Source: Neomoorella stamsii
Lineage (GTDB): Bacteria; Bacillota; DSM-521; Neomoorellales; Neomoorellaceae
Assembly (NCBI RefSeq): GCF_002995805.1
Contig: NZ_PVXL01000040.1
Coordinates: 62,001-126,000 of the forward strand
Direction: 5' to 3'
DNA length: 64,000 nt
Under the pieces are notes generated by a model. That model was not told the DNA's origin. It worked only from the letters and a program-made list of their open reading frames with translations, and did not search any database. A program made the translations under genes and the position numbers. Below, in pieces: positions 26,856-36,199 of this stretch (its first letter is position 1; every line of letters begins with the position of its first letter).

Positions 26856-27227
26856 CTAGTCTTTCAAAGCCAGGGCTACTGCCGCGGCATAAGCCCGGCA
26901 GTGGGACAGGCTAACGATTATGGTGCCAGCTCCCACCTCGCGGGCCAGTTCCCCGGCCCGGCCATAGAGCACTACCCGGGGCCGCCCGCCCTCTTCCCGG
27001 CTAATCTCAATGTCCCGGAAGGAACAACTACCCAATCCCACCCCCAGGGCCTTCATTACTGCCTCTTTGGCGGCAAAACGCGCGGCCAGGGAAGCCCCGG
27101 GACGGTGCCGGCTGCTACAGTACTCCTGTTCCGCTGCCGTAAATAACCTGGCTAACAAACGCGGGTGGCGCTTTAAAGCCCTTTCCAGGCGCTCAATTTC
27201 AATAATGTCAATGCCAAGGCTTGCCAT
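26856..27227 (-). CDS. acpS: Holo-[acyl-carrier-protein] synthase
   Basis: Moves 4'-phosphopantetheine from CoA to acyl carrier protein. 123 residues with the signature GIDIIEIERLERAL at the N terminus, RFAAKEAVMKALG in the centre (Mg and CoA binding) and VSLSHCRAYAAAVAL. First gene of the acpS-nnr-alr-mazEF run. The region upstream (27228-27443) is shared with the divergent acs gene. Confidence 0.95.
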   Translation of the reverse strand: MASLGIDIIEIERLERALKRHPRLLARLFTAAEQEYCSSRHRPGASLAARFAAKEAVMKALGVGLGSCSFRDIEISREEGGRPRVVLYGRAGELAREVGAGTIIVSLSHCRAYAAAVALALKD

Positions 27228-27371
27228 AGTCCCATCCTAACCATTTTACTGCTGCTTAATTCCCTTTTGCTTTATTCGGCAATAATGGTGAAAAACCTCC
27301 TGCAAATTTTGCCCCTTTTTTCCCAAAGCTGCTTAAACCTCTTTGCCTACCACTAAGACCGGCGAGACGAC

Positions 27372-27386
27372 CTTTGGCGCCCAAAG
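27372..27386. promoter_or_regulatory. Inverted repeat upstream of acs
   Basis: CTTTGG CGC CCAAAG, perfect 6-base arms, followed by CCTTTATTTTT. It lies in the 216-base acpS-acs intergenic region and could be an operator or a weak terminator hairpin. Confidence 0.35.
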
Positions 27387-27443
27387 CCTTTATTTTTCTT
27401 GCTTTCCCGCTTAAGATAGAAACACAGGAAGGGAGTGAAAACC

Positions 27444-29390
27444 ATGAGTAAAGACACCAGGACCATCGAAGCGCTGTTAAAAGAAAACCGCACTTTCCCT
27501 CCCCCGCCGGCCTTTGCCGCTGTAGCCAATGCCAGGGACGCCGGAATATATAAGGAAGGCGAAGATATGGAAAAATTCTGGGCCAGGGAAGCTGCTCAAC
27601 TCCACTGGTTCCGGCCCTGGGACCGGGTGCTGGAGTGGGAATATCCCCTGGCCTGGTGGTTTAACGGGGGCACCCTTAACGTTTCGTACAACTGCCTGGA
27701 CCGGCACCTGGAAACCTGGCGCCGCAATAAGGCGGCCCTTATCTGGGAAGGGGAACCGGGGGATTCTGTCGTCCTTACCTACCGCGACCTCTACCGGGAA
27801 GTCAACAAGTTCGCAGCGTGCTTACGTTCCCTGGGGGTCAGGCGGAATGACCGGGTAACCATCTATTTACCCATGATCCCGGAGCTGCCAATTGCCATGC
27901 TGGCCTGCACCCGCATTGGCGCTGTCCACAACGTGGTTTTCGGAGGTTTCAGCGCTGCCGCCCTGCGGGACCGGATTAATGATATAGGCGCCAAAGTGCT
28001 GATCACCGCCGATGGCGGCTTCCGTAAAGGCAGGGTAGTTGCTTTAAAGGAACACGCCGATACCGCCCTGGCCGAGACCCCTACTATCGAGAAAGTCATC
28101 GTTACCAAACGCACCGGGGAAAGGGTAAATATGCAGCCGGGCCGGGACCTCTGGTGGCATGAACTCATGGCCGCCGCTCCTCTCTATACCCCGCCGGAAC
28201 ATATGGAGGCTGAAGATCCTCTCTTTATCCTGCATACAAGTGGCACCACCGGTAAACCAAAGGGAGTTGTCCATACCACTGCCGGTTACCTGGTAGGCGT
28301 AACCACTACCTCCCGTTACGTCTTCGACCTTAAAGATGAAGACGTCTACTGGTGTACTGCCGATATCGGCTGGATTACCGGCCACAGCTACGTCGTCTAC
28401 GGTCCTCTGGCCAACGGGGCCACCGTTCTCATGTATGAGGGCAGCCCCGACTACCCCCAGCCGGACCGTTACTGGCAGATTATTGAAAAATACGGTGTTA
28501 CCATTTTTTATACCGCTCCCACGGCCATCCGCTCCTTTATGCGCGCCGGCCCGGCCTACCCGGCCCGGCACGACCTCTCCTCCCTGAGGCTACTGGGAAC
28601 AGTCGGTGAGCCCATTAACCCCGAGGCCTGGATGTGGTACTACAACTATATCGGCCACCGCCGCTGCCCCATTGTCGATACCTGGTGGCAGACGGAAACC
28701 GGGATGATCCTCATCACCCCCCTGCCGGGCTTGACCCCCTTGAAACCCGGCTCAGCCTTCCGACCCTTCCCGGGGGTAGAAGCAGCGGTAGTCGACGACC
28801 GGGGCGAACCGGTACCACCAGGTAAAGGCGGCTACCTGGTCATTAAAAAACCCTGGCCGGCCATGATGCGCACCATCTTCAACGACCCCGAACGCTATGT
28901 CAACCAGTACTGGAACCGCATCCCTGGCTATTACTTTACCGGCGACGGCGCCCGCGTAGATGAAGACGGCTACTTCTGGCTCCTGGGCCGGGTGGATGAC
29001 GTCATTAACGTCTCCGGCCACCGCATCGGCACCATGGAAGTGGAAAGCGCCCTGGTGGATCACCCTGATGTTGCCGAAGCGGCCGTCATCAGCCGGGAGC
29101 ATGAAATCAAGGGGCAGGCCATAGTGGCCTTCGTCACGGTCAAGGACGGCGTCGAGGCTACTCCCCGCCTGGCCCAGGAACTGAAGGAACATGTGGTACA
29201 AAAGATCGGCGCCCTGGCCAGGCCGGAAGCAATTTTTTTCACCGCCGAATTGCCCAAAACCAGGAGCGGTAAAATCATGCGCCGCCTCCTGAGGGATATT
29301 GCCGAAGGCCGCGCCCTGGGGGACACCTCCACCCTGGCCGACCCGGCAACGGTAGCCAAACTGAAAGCCGCTTACGCCGAGGAAGCGTAG
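27444..29390 (+). CDS. acs: Acetyl-CoA synthetase, AMP-forming
   Basis: Activates acetate to acetyl-CoA with ATP through acetyl-AMP. 648 residues. [16 protein letters not shown] is the N-terminal ACAS domain, YNCLDRHL follows, and the adenylation loop is [15 protein letters not shown] (about residue 265). [29 protein letters not shown] and the acetylatable lysine motif [14 protein letters not shown] near residue 605 are present. A GTG at 27435 is in frame, but the ATG at 27444 has GGAAGGGAG at the right distance. It is unusual to find an AMP-forming enzyme in an acetogen-like genome that also uses acetate kinase. Divergent from acpS, and followed by a terminator and a LytS/LytR pair. Confidence 0.96.
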   Translation: MSKDTRTIEALLKENRTFPPPPAFAAVANARDAGIYKEGEDMEKFWAREAAQLHWFRPWDRVLEWEYPLAWWFNGGTLNVSYNCLDRHLETWRRNKAALIWEGEPGDSVVLTYRDLYREVNKFAACLRSLGVRRNDRVTIYLPMIPELPIAMLACTRIGAVHNVVFGGFSAAALRDRINDIGAKVLITADGGFRKGRVVALKEHADTALAETPTIEKVIVTKRTGERVNMQPGRDLWWHELMAAAPLYTPPEHMEAEDPLFILHTSGTTGKPKGVVHTTAGYLVGVTTTSRYVFDLKDEDVYWCTADIGWITGHSYVVYGPLANGATVLMYEGSPDYPQPDRYWQIIEKYGVTIFYTAPTAIRSFMRAGPAYPARHDLSSLRLLGTVGEPINPEAWMWYYNYIGHRRCPIVDTWWQTETGMILITPLPGLTPLKPGSAFRPFPGVEAAVVDDRGEPVPPGKGGYLVIKKPWPAMMRTIFNDPERYVNQYWNRIPGYYFTGDGARVDEDGYFWLLGRVDDVINVSGHRIGTMEVESALVDHPDVAEAAVISREHEIKGQAIVAFVTVKDGVEATPRLAQELKEHVVQKIGALARPEAIFFTAELPKTRSGKIMRRLLRDIAEGRALGDTSTLADPATVAKLKAAYAEEA

Positions 29391-29468
29391 TCCCCAGGTC
29401 AGAGGCAGGAAGTCGGCGGTCGGAAGCTCGGAGGAACTAGCTGCTAAAGCCGGTTCCACATCGAGAAG

Positions 29469-29500
29469 GGAGAGCCCGTGAACAGAAGGGTTCTCCTTTT
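29469..29500 (+). terminator. Terminator after acs
   Basis: GGAGAGCCC, a 10-base loop and GGGTTCTCC (one G-U pair) followed by TTTT. Confidence 0.75.
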
Positions 29501-29534
29501 ATATTTGGGGCAGTGCAGTTATAGATGTCCCTGA

Positions 29535-29563
29535 TTGACAAAGAAGCCAGTTCGTTGTAGCAT
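29535..29563 (+). promoter_or_regulatory. Promoter of the LytS/LytR pair
   Basis: TTGACA (29535-29540), a 17-base spacer and TAGCAT (29558-29563), 64 bases before the start of the kinase gene. Confidence 0.6.
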
Positions 29564-29626
29564 GGAATTAACAAGGATTAGTACCTGCTTTCTTAATTTT
29601 CTTGCCAGCAGATGGGAGAAATGGCC

Positions 29627-30982
29627 ATGAATTATATATTTTACCTCCTGTTTATTGCTTTGACCCTGGTAGAAACCATAGCCGCAATCATCCTTTTCCA
29701 GGCTTCACCCTTCCTGGCCTTCCTGGCCTTCGGGGGATCAAACGCCCTGGGGTTAGGGGCTTTAAAAGCTTTCCAGGGGCCCCCTTGCTCATTAACCCAG
29801 TCTCCGGTGGAAGAAGAGGATGAGATCGGCGGGACGGAAGGTATTTTCGCTTCTACCCTGCAGATTGCCCATGAGACTCTGCCGGTATTACGCGGGGGGT
29901 TAAATGAAGCAACGGCCGCCAAGACGGCCGAAATCATCCAGAATATCACCGAAGTCCCGGCCATAGCCATCACCGACCGCGAACACGTCCTGACCTTCCT
30001 GGGGGTAGGCTGCGACCAGCACCGGGCCGGTGACCGGATCTTAACGGAAGCCACGAAAGAAGTCATCGCCACGGGCAAGTTGAAGGTGGTGCATACCCCC
30101 CAGGGGCTCTGCTGCCCCAGGTATAATATGGGCTGTAACTGCCCTTTAAAAGCAGCCGTTATCGTTCCTTTAAAATGCCGGGAGGAAATTGTCGGCGCTT
30201 TAAAGCTCTACCAGACCCGGGAAGGGGTCTTCCCGCCCCAGATCATCCGCCTGGCCATTGGCCTGGCCGATCTTTTGAGCCTGCAAATCGAGCTGGCCGA
30301 GCTGGACCGCCAGCGCCAGCTCCTGACGGAAGCCCGGCTGGAAGCATTGAACGCCCAGATCAACCCCCACTTCTTCTTTAATACCCTGAATACCATTATC
30401 AGCTTCAGCCGTACCGACCCGGAGCGGGCCCGCCGCTTGCTGATCCGCCTGGCCAGCCTCTTCCGCCGCACCTTAAACCGCCGCGGTAGCCTGACAACTT
30501 TGCGGGAAGAGCTGGAATGTGTCCGTACCTACCTGGTCCTGGAAAAGGCCCGTTTCGGTAGCAAATTCCGCTACTTCCAGGACGTACCGGTAGAATTGTT
30601 GGATTATCACATTCCCGTCCTCAGCCTGCAGCCGCTGGTAGAAAACGCCATCAACCACGGCCTGTTGCCCAAAGAGGGGCCCGGGATGATCAAAATATCC
30701 GGGCGTCTGGCAGGTAATGAGCTCCATTTAACCGTAAAGGATGACGGTGTCGGTATCCCGCCTGAGAAAATCCCCCTGGTTCTCCAGCCAGGATACGGGT
30801 CTGGTAACGGTGTCGGTTTAAGTAACGTCAACCTGCGCTTCCAAAACCTTTACGGCCCCGATTACGGTTTGCGCCTGGATAGCAACGCTAACGGCACGAC
30901 AGTTTTCCTGCGGGTGCCCGTTATCCGGCCGGCAGTTGTAAAAGACGCCTCAGCAAAGGAGTTGCTGGTTAATGAAGCTTAA
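29627..30982 (+). CDS. LytS-type sensor histidine kinase with GAF domain
   Basis: 451 residues. The N terminus has one or two membrane helices (about residues 2-35) in place of the five-helix LytS input domain. A GAF-like domain at about residues 75-220 has a cysteine-rich loop (GLCCPRYNMGCNCP). The His-kinase domain has phospho-acceptor LNAQINPHFFFNTLNTI, SLQPLVENAINHG and DDGVGIPPEK with GVGLSNVNLRF. ATG 29627 is preferred over 29612 because GGGAG lies 8 bases upstream. It overlaps the regulator gene by 11 bases. Relatives BtsS and YpdA sense pyruvate; the signal here is unknown. Confidence 0.88.
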   Translation: MNYIFYLLFIALTLVETIAAIILFQASPFLAFLAFGGSNALGLGALKAFQGPPCSLTQSPVEEEDEIGGTEGIFASTLQIAHETLPVLRGGLNEATAAKTAEIIQNITEVPAIAITDREHVLTFLGVGCDQHRAGDRILTEATKEVIATGKLKVVHTPQGLCCPRYNMGCNCPLKAAVIVPLKCREEIVGALKLYQTREGVFPPQIIRLAIGLADLLSLQIELAELDRQRQLLTEARLEALNAQINPHFFFNTLNTIISFSRTDPERARRLLIRLASLFRRTLNRRGSLTTLREELECVRTYLVLEKARFGSKFRYFQDVPVELLDYHIPVLSLQPLVENAINHGLLPKEGPGMIKISGRLAGNELHLTVKDDGVGIPPEKIPLVLQPGYGSGNGVGLSNVNLRFQNLYGPDYGLRLDSNANGTTVFLRVPVIRPAVVKDASAKELLVNEA

Positions 30983-31733
30983 AGCCCTGATTGTCGATGA
31001 CGAATACCCGGCCCGGCAGGAACTGCGCTTTATGCTCCAGGAGTTCAAAGATGTGGAAGTAGTGGGAGAAGCGACCAATGCCCGGGAGGCTTTGAATCTC
31101 GTCAGCGCCCTTGATTACACGGTGCTTTTCATGGATATCAATATGCCCGGGATGAACGGCCTGGAACTCTCCCGGGCTATTCAAAAGCGACCCAACCCGC
31201 CCTTCATTATCTTTGTCACGGCCTATGAGGAGTACGCCCTGCAGGCCTTTGAAGTCAACGCCGTCGATTACCTTTTAAAGCCCTTCGATGAAAAACGCCT
31301 GCGCCAGGCTATTGATAAAGTCCGCCGCCTGGTGGAACAGCGCCAGCAGCAGCCGGCAACTCCTGAAGCAGGTCCCGGCAGCGACGGCAAGGGCCGCCTC
31401 AACCGCCTACCGGTAGAAAAGGATGGCAAGACCATCCTCCTGGATCAAAACGACCTGATCTATGCCTGTACCCAGGGGGATAATGTTTATTTAAAAACAT
31501 TAAATGAACAATACCTAACCCGTTTTACCCTCAAAGAACTGGAAAACCGCCTGGATCCCCGGGTTTTCTTCCGCTGCCACCGCTGTTATATCGTCAACCT
31601 GACCAGGGTGCGGGAAATCGTTCCCTTCTTCAACGGCACCTACACCCTGATAATGGCCGACAAGCAGCAGAGCGAGGTGCCGGTGAGCCGCAACCAAGCC
31701 CGCAAGCTGAAAAGCCTCCTGGGCATCAATTAA
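30972..31733 (+). CDS. LytTR-family response regulator
   Basis: 253 residues. The receiver domain (about 1-120) has VDDEYPARQEL, the acceptor Asp in LFMDINMPGMNG and VDYLLKPF. A linker of about 20 residues rich in Gln and Pro leads to the LytTR DNA-binding domain (about 140-250) with YACTQGDNVYLKT and FFRCHRCYIVNLTRV. Paired with the kinase just upstream; targets probably include a nearby gene such as acs, but no LytTR site was identified. Confidence 0.92.
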   Translation: MKLKALIVDDEYPARQELRFMLQEFKDVEVVGEATNAREALNLVSALDYTVLFMDINMPGMNGLELSRAIQKRPNPPFIIFVTAYEEYALQAFEVNAVDYLLKPFDEKRLRQAIDKVRRLVEQRQQQPATPEAGPGSDGKGRLNRLPVEKDGKTILLDQNDLIYACTQGDNVYLKTLNEQYLTRFTLKELENRLDPRVFFRCHRCYIVNLTRVREIVPFFNGTYTLIMADKQQSEVPVSRNQARKLKSLLGIN

Positions 31734-31837
31734 AATATTTTAAGCGGGCCAGCACCCGAAAATCAGAAGGGGAAAAAGTAACCCAGGTAAGACCAAAGTA
31801 AGAAGTGGGAATTTAAAATAAGAAGTGGGTATTTGAA

Positions 31838-31862
31838 AAGAGGCAGGAAGCTGCCTCTTTTT
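31838..31862 (+). terminator. Bidirectional terminator between LytR and the coiled-coil gene
   Basis: GAGGCAG GAAG CTGCCTC is flanked by AAAA and TTTTTT, so it can serve both convergent genes. Confidence 0.75.
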
Positions 31863-31875
31863 TGAGCCATATAGT

Positions 31876-32580
31876 TTAGAAACCGTACCTGCTTGTTAAT
31901 AAAACAGTTATTATTATAGCAATGGCGCTTATAATCACACCGGCTAAAGTATTCCTTTGACTCCTGCTGTACTCATGTAATTCCTGATGCAGTAAATTCA
32001 GCCTTTCCTCAAACCTGCTATATATTTCTCCCATTTCCTGGCGTAATCGGTTTGATTTGCTCTCCAAACGGTTAAGATCTTCTTTCATTTCCTGGCGCGA
32101 CTGATTCAGTCTGCCTTCCAGGCCGTTAAGCCCGTCTTTAGTTTCCCGACGCACCTCATTGAATCTGTCTTCCATGCTGTCCAGTCTTTCTTTCATTTCC
32201 TGGCGCGTTTGATTCAATCTACTTTCCAGGCCGTTTAGACTTTCTTTCATTTCCTGCCGGGATTGATTTAGATTGCCTTCCAGCCCGTTTAGACCTTCTT
32301 TCATTTCCTGGCGTAAATTATCCAGTTTTACATCGATTTTCTTATCCAATTCGGCTACTTTTATATCTATTCTTTGGTCCAGGGCTGCTATCTTTCCCTC
32401 TAAACTATCTTTTATCCCATCGATGCGCTGGGATAAATTGTCTATCCTCAAGGAGAGGTTGTCCACCCGCTGGGCAAGGTGATAATAACCGAATTCCGCT
32501 ATCTTAGGTTCCACGCCTTCCGAAGTCGCGGCAATCTCTTGCCTGGCGCCTTCTATTATCTCTTTTTCCGACATGGCCAT
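31876..32580 (-). CDS. Coiled-coil protein with C-terminal membrane anchor
   Basis: 234 residues, almost entirely predicted coiled coil. From about residue 85 an 18-residue unit of the form RQEMKEGLNGLEGRLNQS repeats about six times with drift. The last 25 residues (GVIISAIAIIITVLLTSR) form a membrane helix, so the rod probably projects into the cytoplasm. The ATG at 32580 follows GGAGAGGGGAAG; the frame upstream lacks a ribosome site. The family resembles small DUF1640/DUF4164-type coiled-coil proteins, but no function can be given. Stand-alone gene. Confidence 0.75.
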   Translation of the reverse strand: MAMSEKEIIEGARQEIAATSEGVEPKIAEFGYYHLAQRVDNLSLRIDNLSQRIDGIKDSLEGKIAALDQRIDIKVAELDKKIDVKLDNLRQEMKEGLNGLEGNLNQSRQEMKESLNGLESRLNQTRQEMKERLDSMEDRFNEVRRETKDGLNGLEGRLNQSRQEMKEDLNRLESKSNRLRQEMGEIYSRFEERLNLLHQELHEYSRSQRNTLAGVIISAIAIIITVLLTSRYGF

Positions 32581-32674
32581 CACTTCCCCTCTCCTTTCTG
32601 CTATTATTTTAACACTTTCCGGAGGGACCAACAAGCAAAATTTACCTGCCTGGTTCCTCGCAGGGTAATATGTC

Positions 32675-32708
32675 AAAAGGGAGGCAAATGCTTACTGCCT
32701 CCCTTTTC
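32675..32708 (-). terminator. Terminator after the ACR3 gene
   Basis: GGGAGGCA, a 9-base loop and TGCCTCCC, followed on the minus strand by TTTTGAC; the plus-strand side also has TTTTCC. Confidence 0.7.
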
Positions 32709-32735
32709 CTCTTCATTTCCCGTCTTATTTCCTGT

Positions 32736-33809
32736 TTATTTCCTCCTCGGTACAGCTCCATAGTACCGCCGCTGGAAGCTCAAGGCCACGTTCACCAGGC
32801 CGATCATCACCGGCACTTCAATCAAGGGCCCGATAACCGCCGCGAAGGCCTGGCCGGAATTGATGCCGAAGACGGCCACGGCCACGGCTATGGCCAGCTC
32901 AAAGTTATTGCTGGCGGCCGTAAAGGAGAGGGTGGTGGTTTGCTCATAGTTGACCCCCAGCCGCATGCTGAGGAAAAAGGAAATTAAGAACATAAGGACA
33001 AAATAACAGATTAGGGGAATGGCTACCCTGACCACATCCATGGGTAGAGAGACGATATACTGCCCTTTCAGGGAAAACATAACGACAATGGTAAATAACA
33101 GGGCGATTAGAGCCAGGGGGCTAATTTTGGGGACAAAGGTTTTCTCGTACCATTCTTTCCCCCTGGCTGGCATGAGGGTAAAGCGGGTGATAACGCCGGC
33201 CAGGAAGGGGATACCCAGGTAAATGGCCACGCTGGTGGCCACCTCGCCGATGGAGACGTGGACTTTCATACCCTGCAGGCCAAGCCACGTAGGCAGGAGG
33301 GTGATGAAAATATAGGCATAGACCGAATAAAAAATGACCTGGAAAATGGAATTTAAAGCCACCAGGGCGGCAGCGTACTCGGCATCACCCCGGGCCAGGC
33401 TGTTCCAGACAATGACCATAGCAATGCATCGCGCCAGGCCGATCAAAATGAGGCCGGCCATGTATTCCGGGTAATTGTGTAAAAAGATAATGGCCAGGAT
33501 AAACATCAACACGGGGCCAATAATCCAGTTCTGAATGAGGGACAGGGCCATTACTCTGCCGTTGCGGAACACCTTGCCCAGTTCCTCGTACTTGACCTTG
33601 GCCAGGGGCGGGTACATCATGATGATCAGGCCGATGGCGATGGGGATGGAAGTTGTTCCCACCGACATCCTGTTAAGGACATCCGCTACCCCGGGCACCA
33701 CATAACCCAGGACCACGCCGAAGGCCATGGCCAGGAAGATCCACAGGGTCAAAAAACGGTCCAGCAGGGATAACCTGGCCACGGGCTGAAAGTTATTTGC
33801 TGGTGCCAT
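32736..33809 (-). CDS. ACR3-family arsenite efflux transporter
   Basis: 357 residues and about ten membrane helices. It exports arsenite (or antimonite). Typical ACR3 segments: [52 protein letters not shown] with the key cysteine in the fourth-fifth helix region (split here), and [14 protein letters not shown]. The ATG has GAGGAGG upstream. Transcribed after an ArsR gene 72 bases away; no ArsC is next to it. Confidence 0.93.
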   Translation of the reverse strand: MAPANNFQPVARLSLLDRFLTLWIFLAMAFGVVLGYVVPGVADVLNRMSVGTTSIPIAIGLIIMMYPPLAKVKYEELGKVFRNGRVMALSLIQNWIIGPVLMFILAIIFLHNYPEYMAGLILIGLARCIAMVIVWNSLARGDAEYAAALVALNSIFQVIFYSVYAYIFITLLPTWLGLQGMKVHVSIGEVATSVAIYLGIPFLAGVITRFTLMPARGKEWYEKTFVPKISPLALIALLFTIVVMFSLKGQYIVSLPMDVVRVAIPLICYFVLMFLISFFLSMRLGVNYEQTTTLSFTAASNNFELAIAVAVAVFGINSGQAFAAVIGPLIEVPVMIGLVNVALSFQRRYYGAVPRRK

Positions 33810-33881
33810 GATTTAAATCCTCCTCATGTTATTAGAGGTGAGAGGTAGAAAGTGCGAAGTGGGATCATCTGATCTCTTTCC

Positions 33882-34280
33882 CTAACGGTCACCGTCTTTA
33901 CTACCCCTCTTCTGGGGCGGGCGGCAGGCAACCTTGGGGTTCTCCAGTAGCTGCAGCAGCTTATGGTAGTCGGCAGTAAACTCTTTCTTTTCCGCCAGGG
34001 GCACATCCAGATAGGCCAGCCAGCCCTGGAGGACAGCGGCCAGTTTTTCTTTATTAAGGTGGTAAAATACCCACTGGCTCACTTTTTCCTCCCAGACCAG
34101 GTCCGCTTCCTTCAGGACCCGCAGGTGCTGGGAGATGGCCGGCTGGGTGATGCCCAGGATCTCTTCCAGCTCGCAAACGCATAGCTCCTGTTCGGCCAGC
34201 AGGGCAATAATCCGCAGCCGCAGGTGCTGGCCCAGGGCTTTAAAGGCCTTTTCCCACTCCTTTAAAGTCACCCTCTTCAC
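33882..34280 (-). CDS. arsR: ArsR/SmtB-family repressor of the ACR3 gene
   Basis: 132 residues with a winged helix: LGQHLRLRIIALL, then the metalloid-binding ELCVCEL in the recognition region and GITQPAISQHLRVLKEADLV. The Cys-x-Cys motif fits arsenite sensing. First gene of the arsR-acr3 operon, with a strong promoter at 34305-34333 and an imperfect TTAG/CTAA inverted repeat across the -10 box. Confidence 0.92.
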   Translation of the reverse strand: MKRVTLKEWEKAFKALGQHLRLRIIALLAEQELCVCELEEILGITQPAISQHLRVLKEADLVWEEKVSQWVFYHLNKEKLAAVLQGWLAYLDVPLAEKKEFTADYHKLLQLLENPKVACRPPQKRGSKDGDR

Positions 34281-34304
34281 CCCCTTGGATAAGTCATTAG
34301 TTAT

Positions 34305-34333
34305 ATAATATTGGGCTAAAAGAACTTTGTCAA
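34305..34333 (-). promoter_or_regulatory. Promoter of arsR-acr3
   Basis: Minus strand TTGACA (34328-34333), 17-base spacer, TATTAT (34305-34310). TTAG and CTAA half-sites flank the -10 box, a likely ArsR operator. Confidence 0.7.
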
Positions 34334-34427
34334 GTAGATTTAAGCGTCAAGCTTAATTTTATCAGTCGGTGGCCAACCCGAAAGAACAAAGCAAAGGAAA
34401 ACATTCTCCATTTTTATAGATCGTGGA

Positions 34428-34445
34428 GGGGGGCGTTAGCCCCCC
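34428..34445. other. Strong G/C hairpin downstream of the MOT1 gene
   Basis: GGGGGGC GTTA GCCCCCC, with a second CCCCC/GGGGG option beside it. There is no T-run on either strand, so it is not a standard terminator; it may stabilise or stop the transporter transcript. Confidence 0.4.
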
Positions 34446-34551
34446 TTAGGGGGCTCATTTAAAAATAGGCTTTTGCTATCATTTTCATCCACCGTGGGTG
34501 CCACCAGCCGGCGTGAATGCCTACTGATGTTCCTCTCTGCCCTATAAGGCC

Positions 34552-35730
34552 TCAAAACCTTACCCATCCCCTCGCCAAAGCTTCATTTAACAATAAGCCC
34601 ACTACAAAAGCCACTCCCATATTCCACATCGCAAAACCCGCCGTGACCAGCGTAACGTAAAATTCCTGCCTGCTAGCAGAATCAGGTTTCGCCGTTAAAG
34701 CCAGCTCCGCCCCAGCAAAAAACAAAATCACGCCCAAAATGGCCGGGGGGAACAGCTGAAAAAGTATATTTACCCCATGATTAAAAAAGAGGGCAACTAC
34801 AATAACCAGGGAGCCCAAGATAACCAGGGCTCCGCCGGTCCGGGCACCGAAACGTACGTGGCCGGCCATTCCTCCCGCTCCATGGCACATGGGTACCCCG
34901 CCAAAAAAAGGGGCCAGGAGGTTCATTAAGCCCGTGGAAATGGCAATTTTACCCTCGGTGATACGCCTCGCAGGAAAGAGCTCGTTATTTTCCGCCACGA
35001 TAGCAATAACGGCATTACCCAGAGTCAAAGGGACTTGCGGTAAGGCAAGGAGCAACGAACCCCTGACCAGTTCGGGCCAGGTGAACCGGGCCAGGGTGAA
35101 TTGCGGCAGGGATAAGCCTATACTTTTCTTTAAATCTACTATTAGCACCGGGTTAGCTGCAAGGCTGGTGCCAATTCCTAACGCCAGCAACAAAAACATG
35201 ACCGGAAATTTACGGTTACCCAGCAAGGTAAAGGCCACAATTAGCGCCACAGCCGCTAAGAAGTAATTTGTAGCCATGGAACGGATGCCTTCTACCATAA
35301 ATGTCAAGCCCAGGCCTAGCACAATACCATGGACAACTGGTTTTTTGGCCAGGGCCGCCACCCGGTCAATAATGCCCGTCAGCCCCAGAAATAACCATAC
35401 CAACCCTGTAAAAAACCCGGCACCCCATACGGCTGCGGGTGTAAAACCTCCGGGCTGGGCAACAGAGCCAATACCGATGGCCTTCATGGGTTGAATGGGT
35501 ATAGGCGTCTTATAAAAAAAGCCGGTAATGATCTTGGCCAGGCCAAAGGCAAAAAGAAGGCCGGCAGGATCCATCTTTAAAATGGTTATGTAGGCCAGAA
35601 CAAAGGGAATAAGGGTACCCAGGTCACCAAAAGCGCCAGCCCACTCAAGCAAATCATAGCGATTACCGGCTAAAAAGGAGGCTGCTTCTTTTTTTATGAG
35701 AAAGCTTGCCTTTGCTTTTTGAAAACCCAT
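34552..35730 (-). CDS. MOT1-type molybdate/sulfate transporter
   Basis: 392 residues and about ten membrane helices. The signature AGAFGDLGTLIPFV lies near residue 31, and PIQPMKAIGIGSVA and PFFGGVPMCHGAGGMAGH match the MOT1/putative sulfate transporter family (PF16983), a SulP relative. Molybdate uptake fits the Moco operon and the molybdopterin reductase in this window. Monocistronic; the upstream region is shared with the divergent His/Cys-rich gene. Confidence 0.88.
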   Translation of the reverse strand: MGFQKAKASFLIKKEAASFLAGNRYDLLEWAGAFGDLGTLIPFVLAYITILKMDPAGLLFAFGLAKIITGFFYKTPIPIQPMKAIGIGSVAQPGGFTPAAVWGAGFFTGLVWLFLGLTGIIDRVAALAKKPVVHGIVLGLGLTFMVEGIRSMATNYFLAAVALIVAFTLLGNRKFPVMFLLLALGIGTSLAANPVLIVDLKKSIGLSLPQFTLARFTWPELVRGSLLLALPQVPLTLGNAVIAIVAENNELFPARRITEGKIAISTGLMNLLAPFFGGVPMCHGAGGMAGHVRFGARTGGALVILGSLVIVVALFFNHGVNILFQLFPPAILGVILFFAGAELALTAKPDSASRQEFYVTLVTAGFAMWNMGVAFVVGLLLNEALARGWVRF

Positions 35731-35890
35731 TGCTAAAACACCTCCAACAAGACGTTATGACTAAATAAACATATCGCTAATAAAATCATTCGCCTCTATA
35801 AACGTAATATCCTTCCTCAGGTGCCTTTTTTGCCCTTTATATCCAGCCTTGCAAATAAACCTGTAGTTCTTTCATCAGACAAAGACACCG

Positions 35891-35920
35891 TTGACAATTA
35901 CATCCTGGAGGTTGTATAAT
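35891..35920 (+). promoter_or_regulatory. Promoter of the His/Cys-rich peptide gene
   Basis: TTGACA (35891-35896), an 18-base spacer and TATAAT (35915-35920), both perfect consensus hexamers. Confidence 0.8.
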
Positions 35921-35930
35921 ATAATTAAAC

Positions 35931-35955
35931 TTATATATGCCAACGACATATATAA
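35931..35955 (+). promoter_or_regulatory. Palindromic operator, probable PadR site
   Basis: TTATATATG N7 CATATATAA, perfect 9-base arms, lies just downstream of the -10 box, where a bound repressor would block transcription. AT-rich palindromes of this kind are typical for PadR regulators, and a padR gene is 240 bases away. A shorter ACATATGT lies upstream of padR near 36.64 kb. Confidence 0.65.
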
Positions 35956-35983
35956 GCTAATTACAGCATGGGGGGGATTAAAT

Positions 35984-36199
35984 ATGTGCCAGTGTCACCA
36001 CAGTCATGGCTATTACTATGGAGGCCATAGCGGTCACCAGGGCGGGTGCTGCTGCCATGGCCATCACCCCGGGGGCTTCCACCGTCACTATCTAACTGCA
36101 GTGGAGAAAAAAGACCGGCTGGAAGCATACCTTAAGGAACTACAGGCCGAAGTAAAAGCCGTGGAGGAAAGGCTGAAGGAACTGGGCGAAGGGGCTTAA
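35984..36199 (+). CDS. His/Cys-rich small metal-binding peptide
   Basis: 71 residues. The first 37 (MCQCHHSHGYYYGGHSGHQG and on to FHRHY) are dense in His, Cys and Gly; the rest is a charged helix (EKKDRLEAYLKELQAEVKAV) of the kind that dimerises. The ATG at 35984 has GGGGGGAT upstream. Its stop overlaps that of the convergent padR gene by 4 bases. Likely a metal-binding or metal-delivery peptide; no named family is recognised. Behind a strong promoter with a palindromic operator. Confidence 0.8.
   Translation: MCQCHHSHGYYYGGHSGHQGGCCCHGHHPGGFHRHYLTAVEKKDRLEAYLKELQAEVKAVEERLKELGEGA

Noticed and set aside
34428-34445. G/C hairpin considered as a terminator
   Set aside because: No T-run follows on either strand; kept only as an unexplained hairpin.
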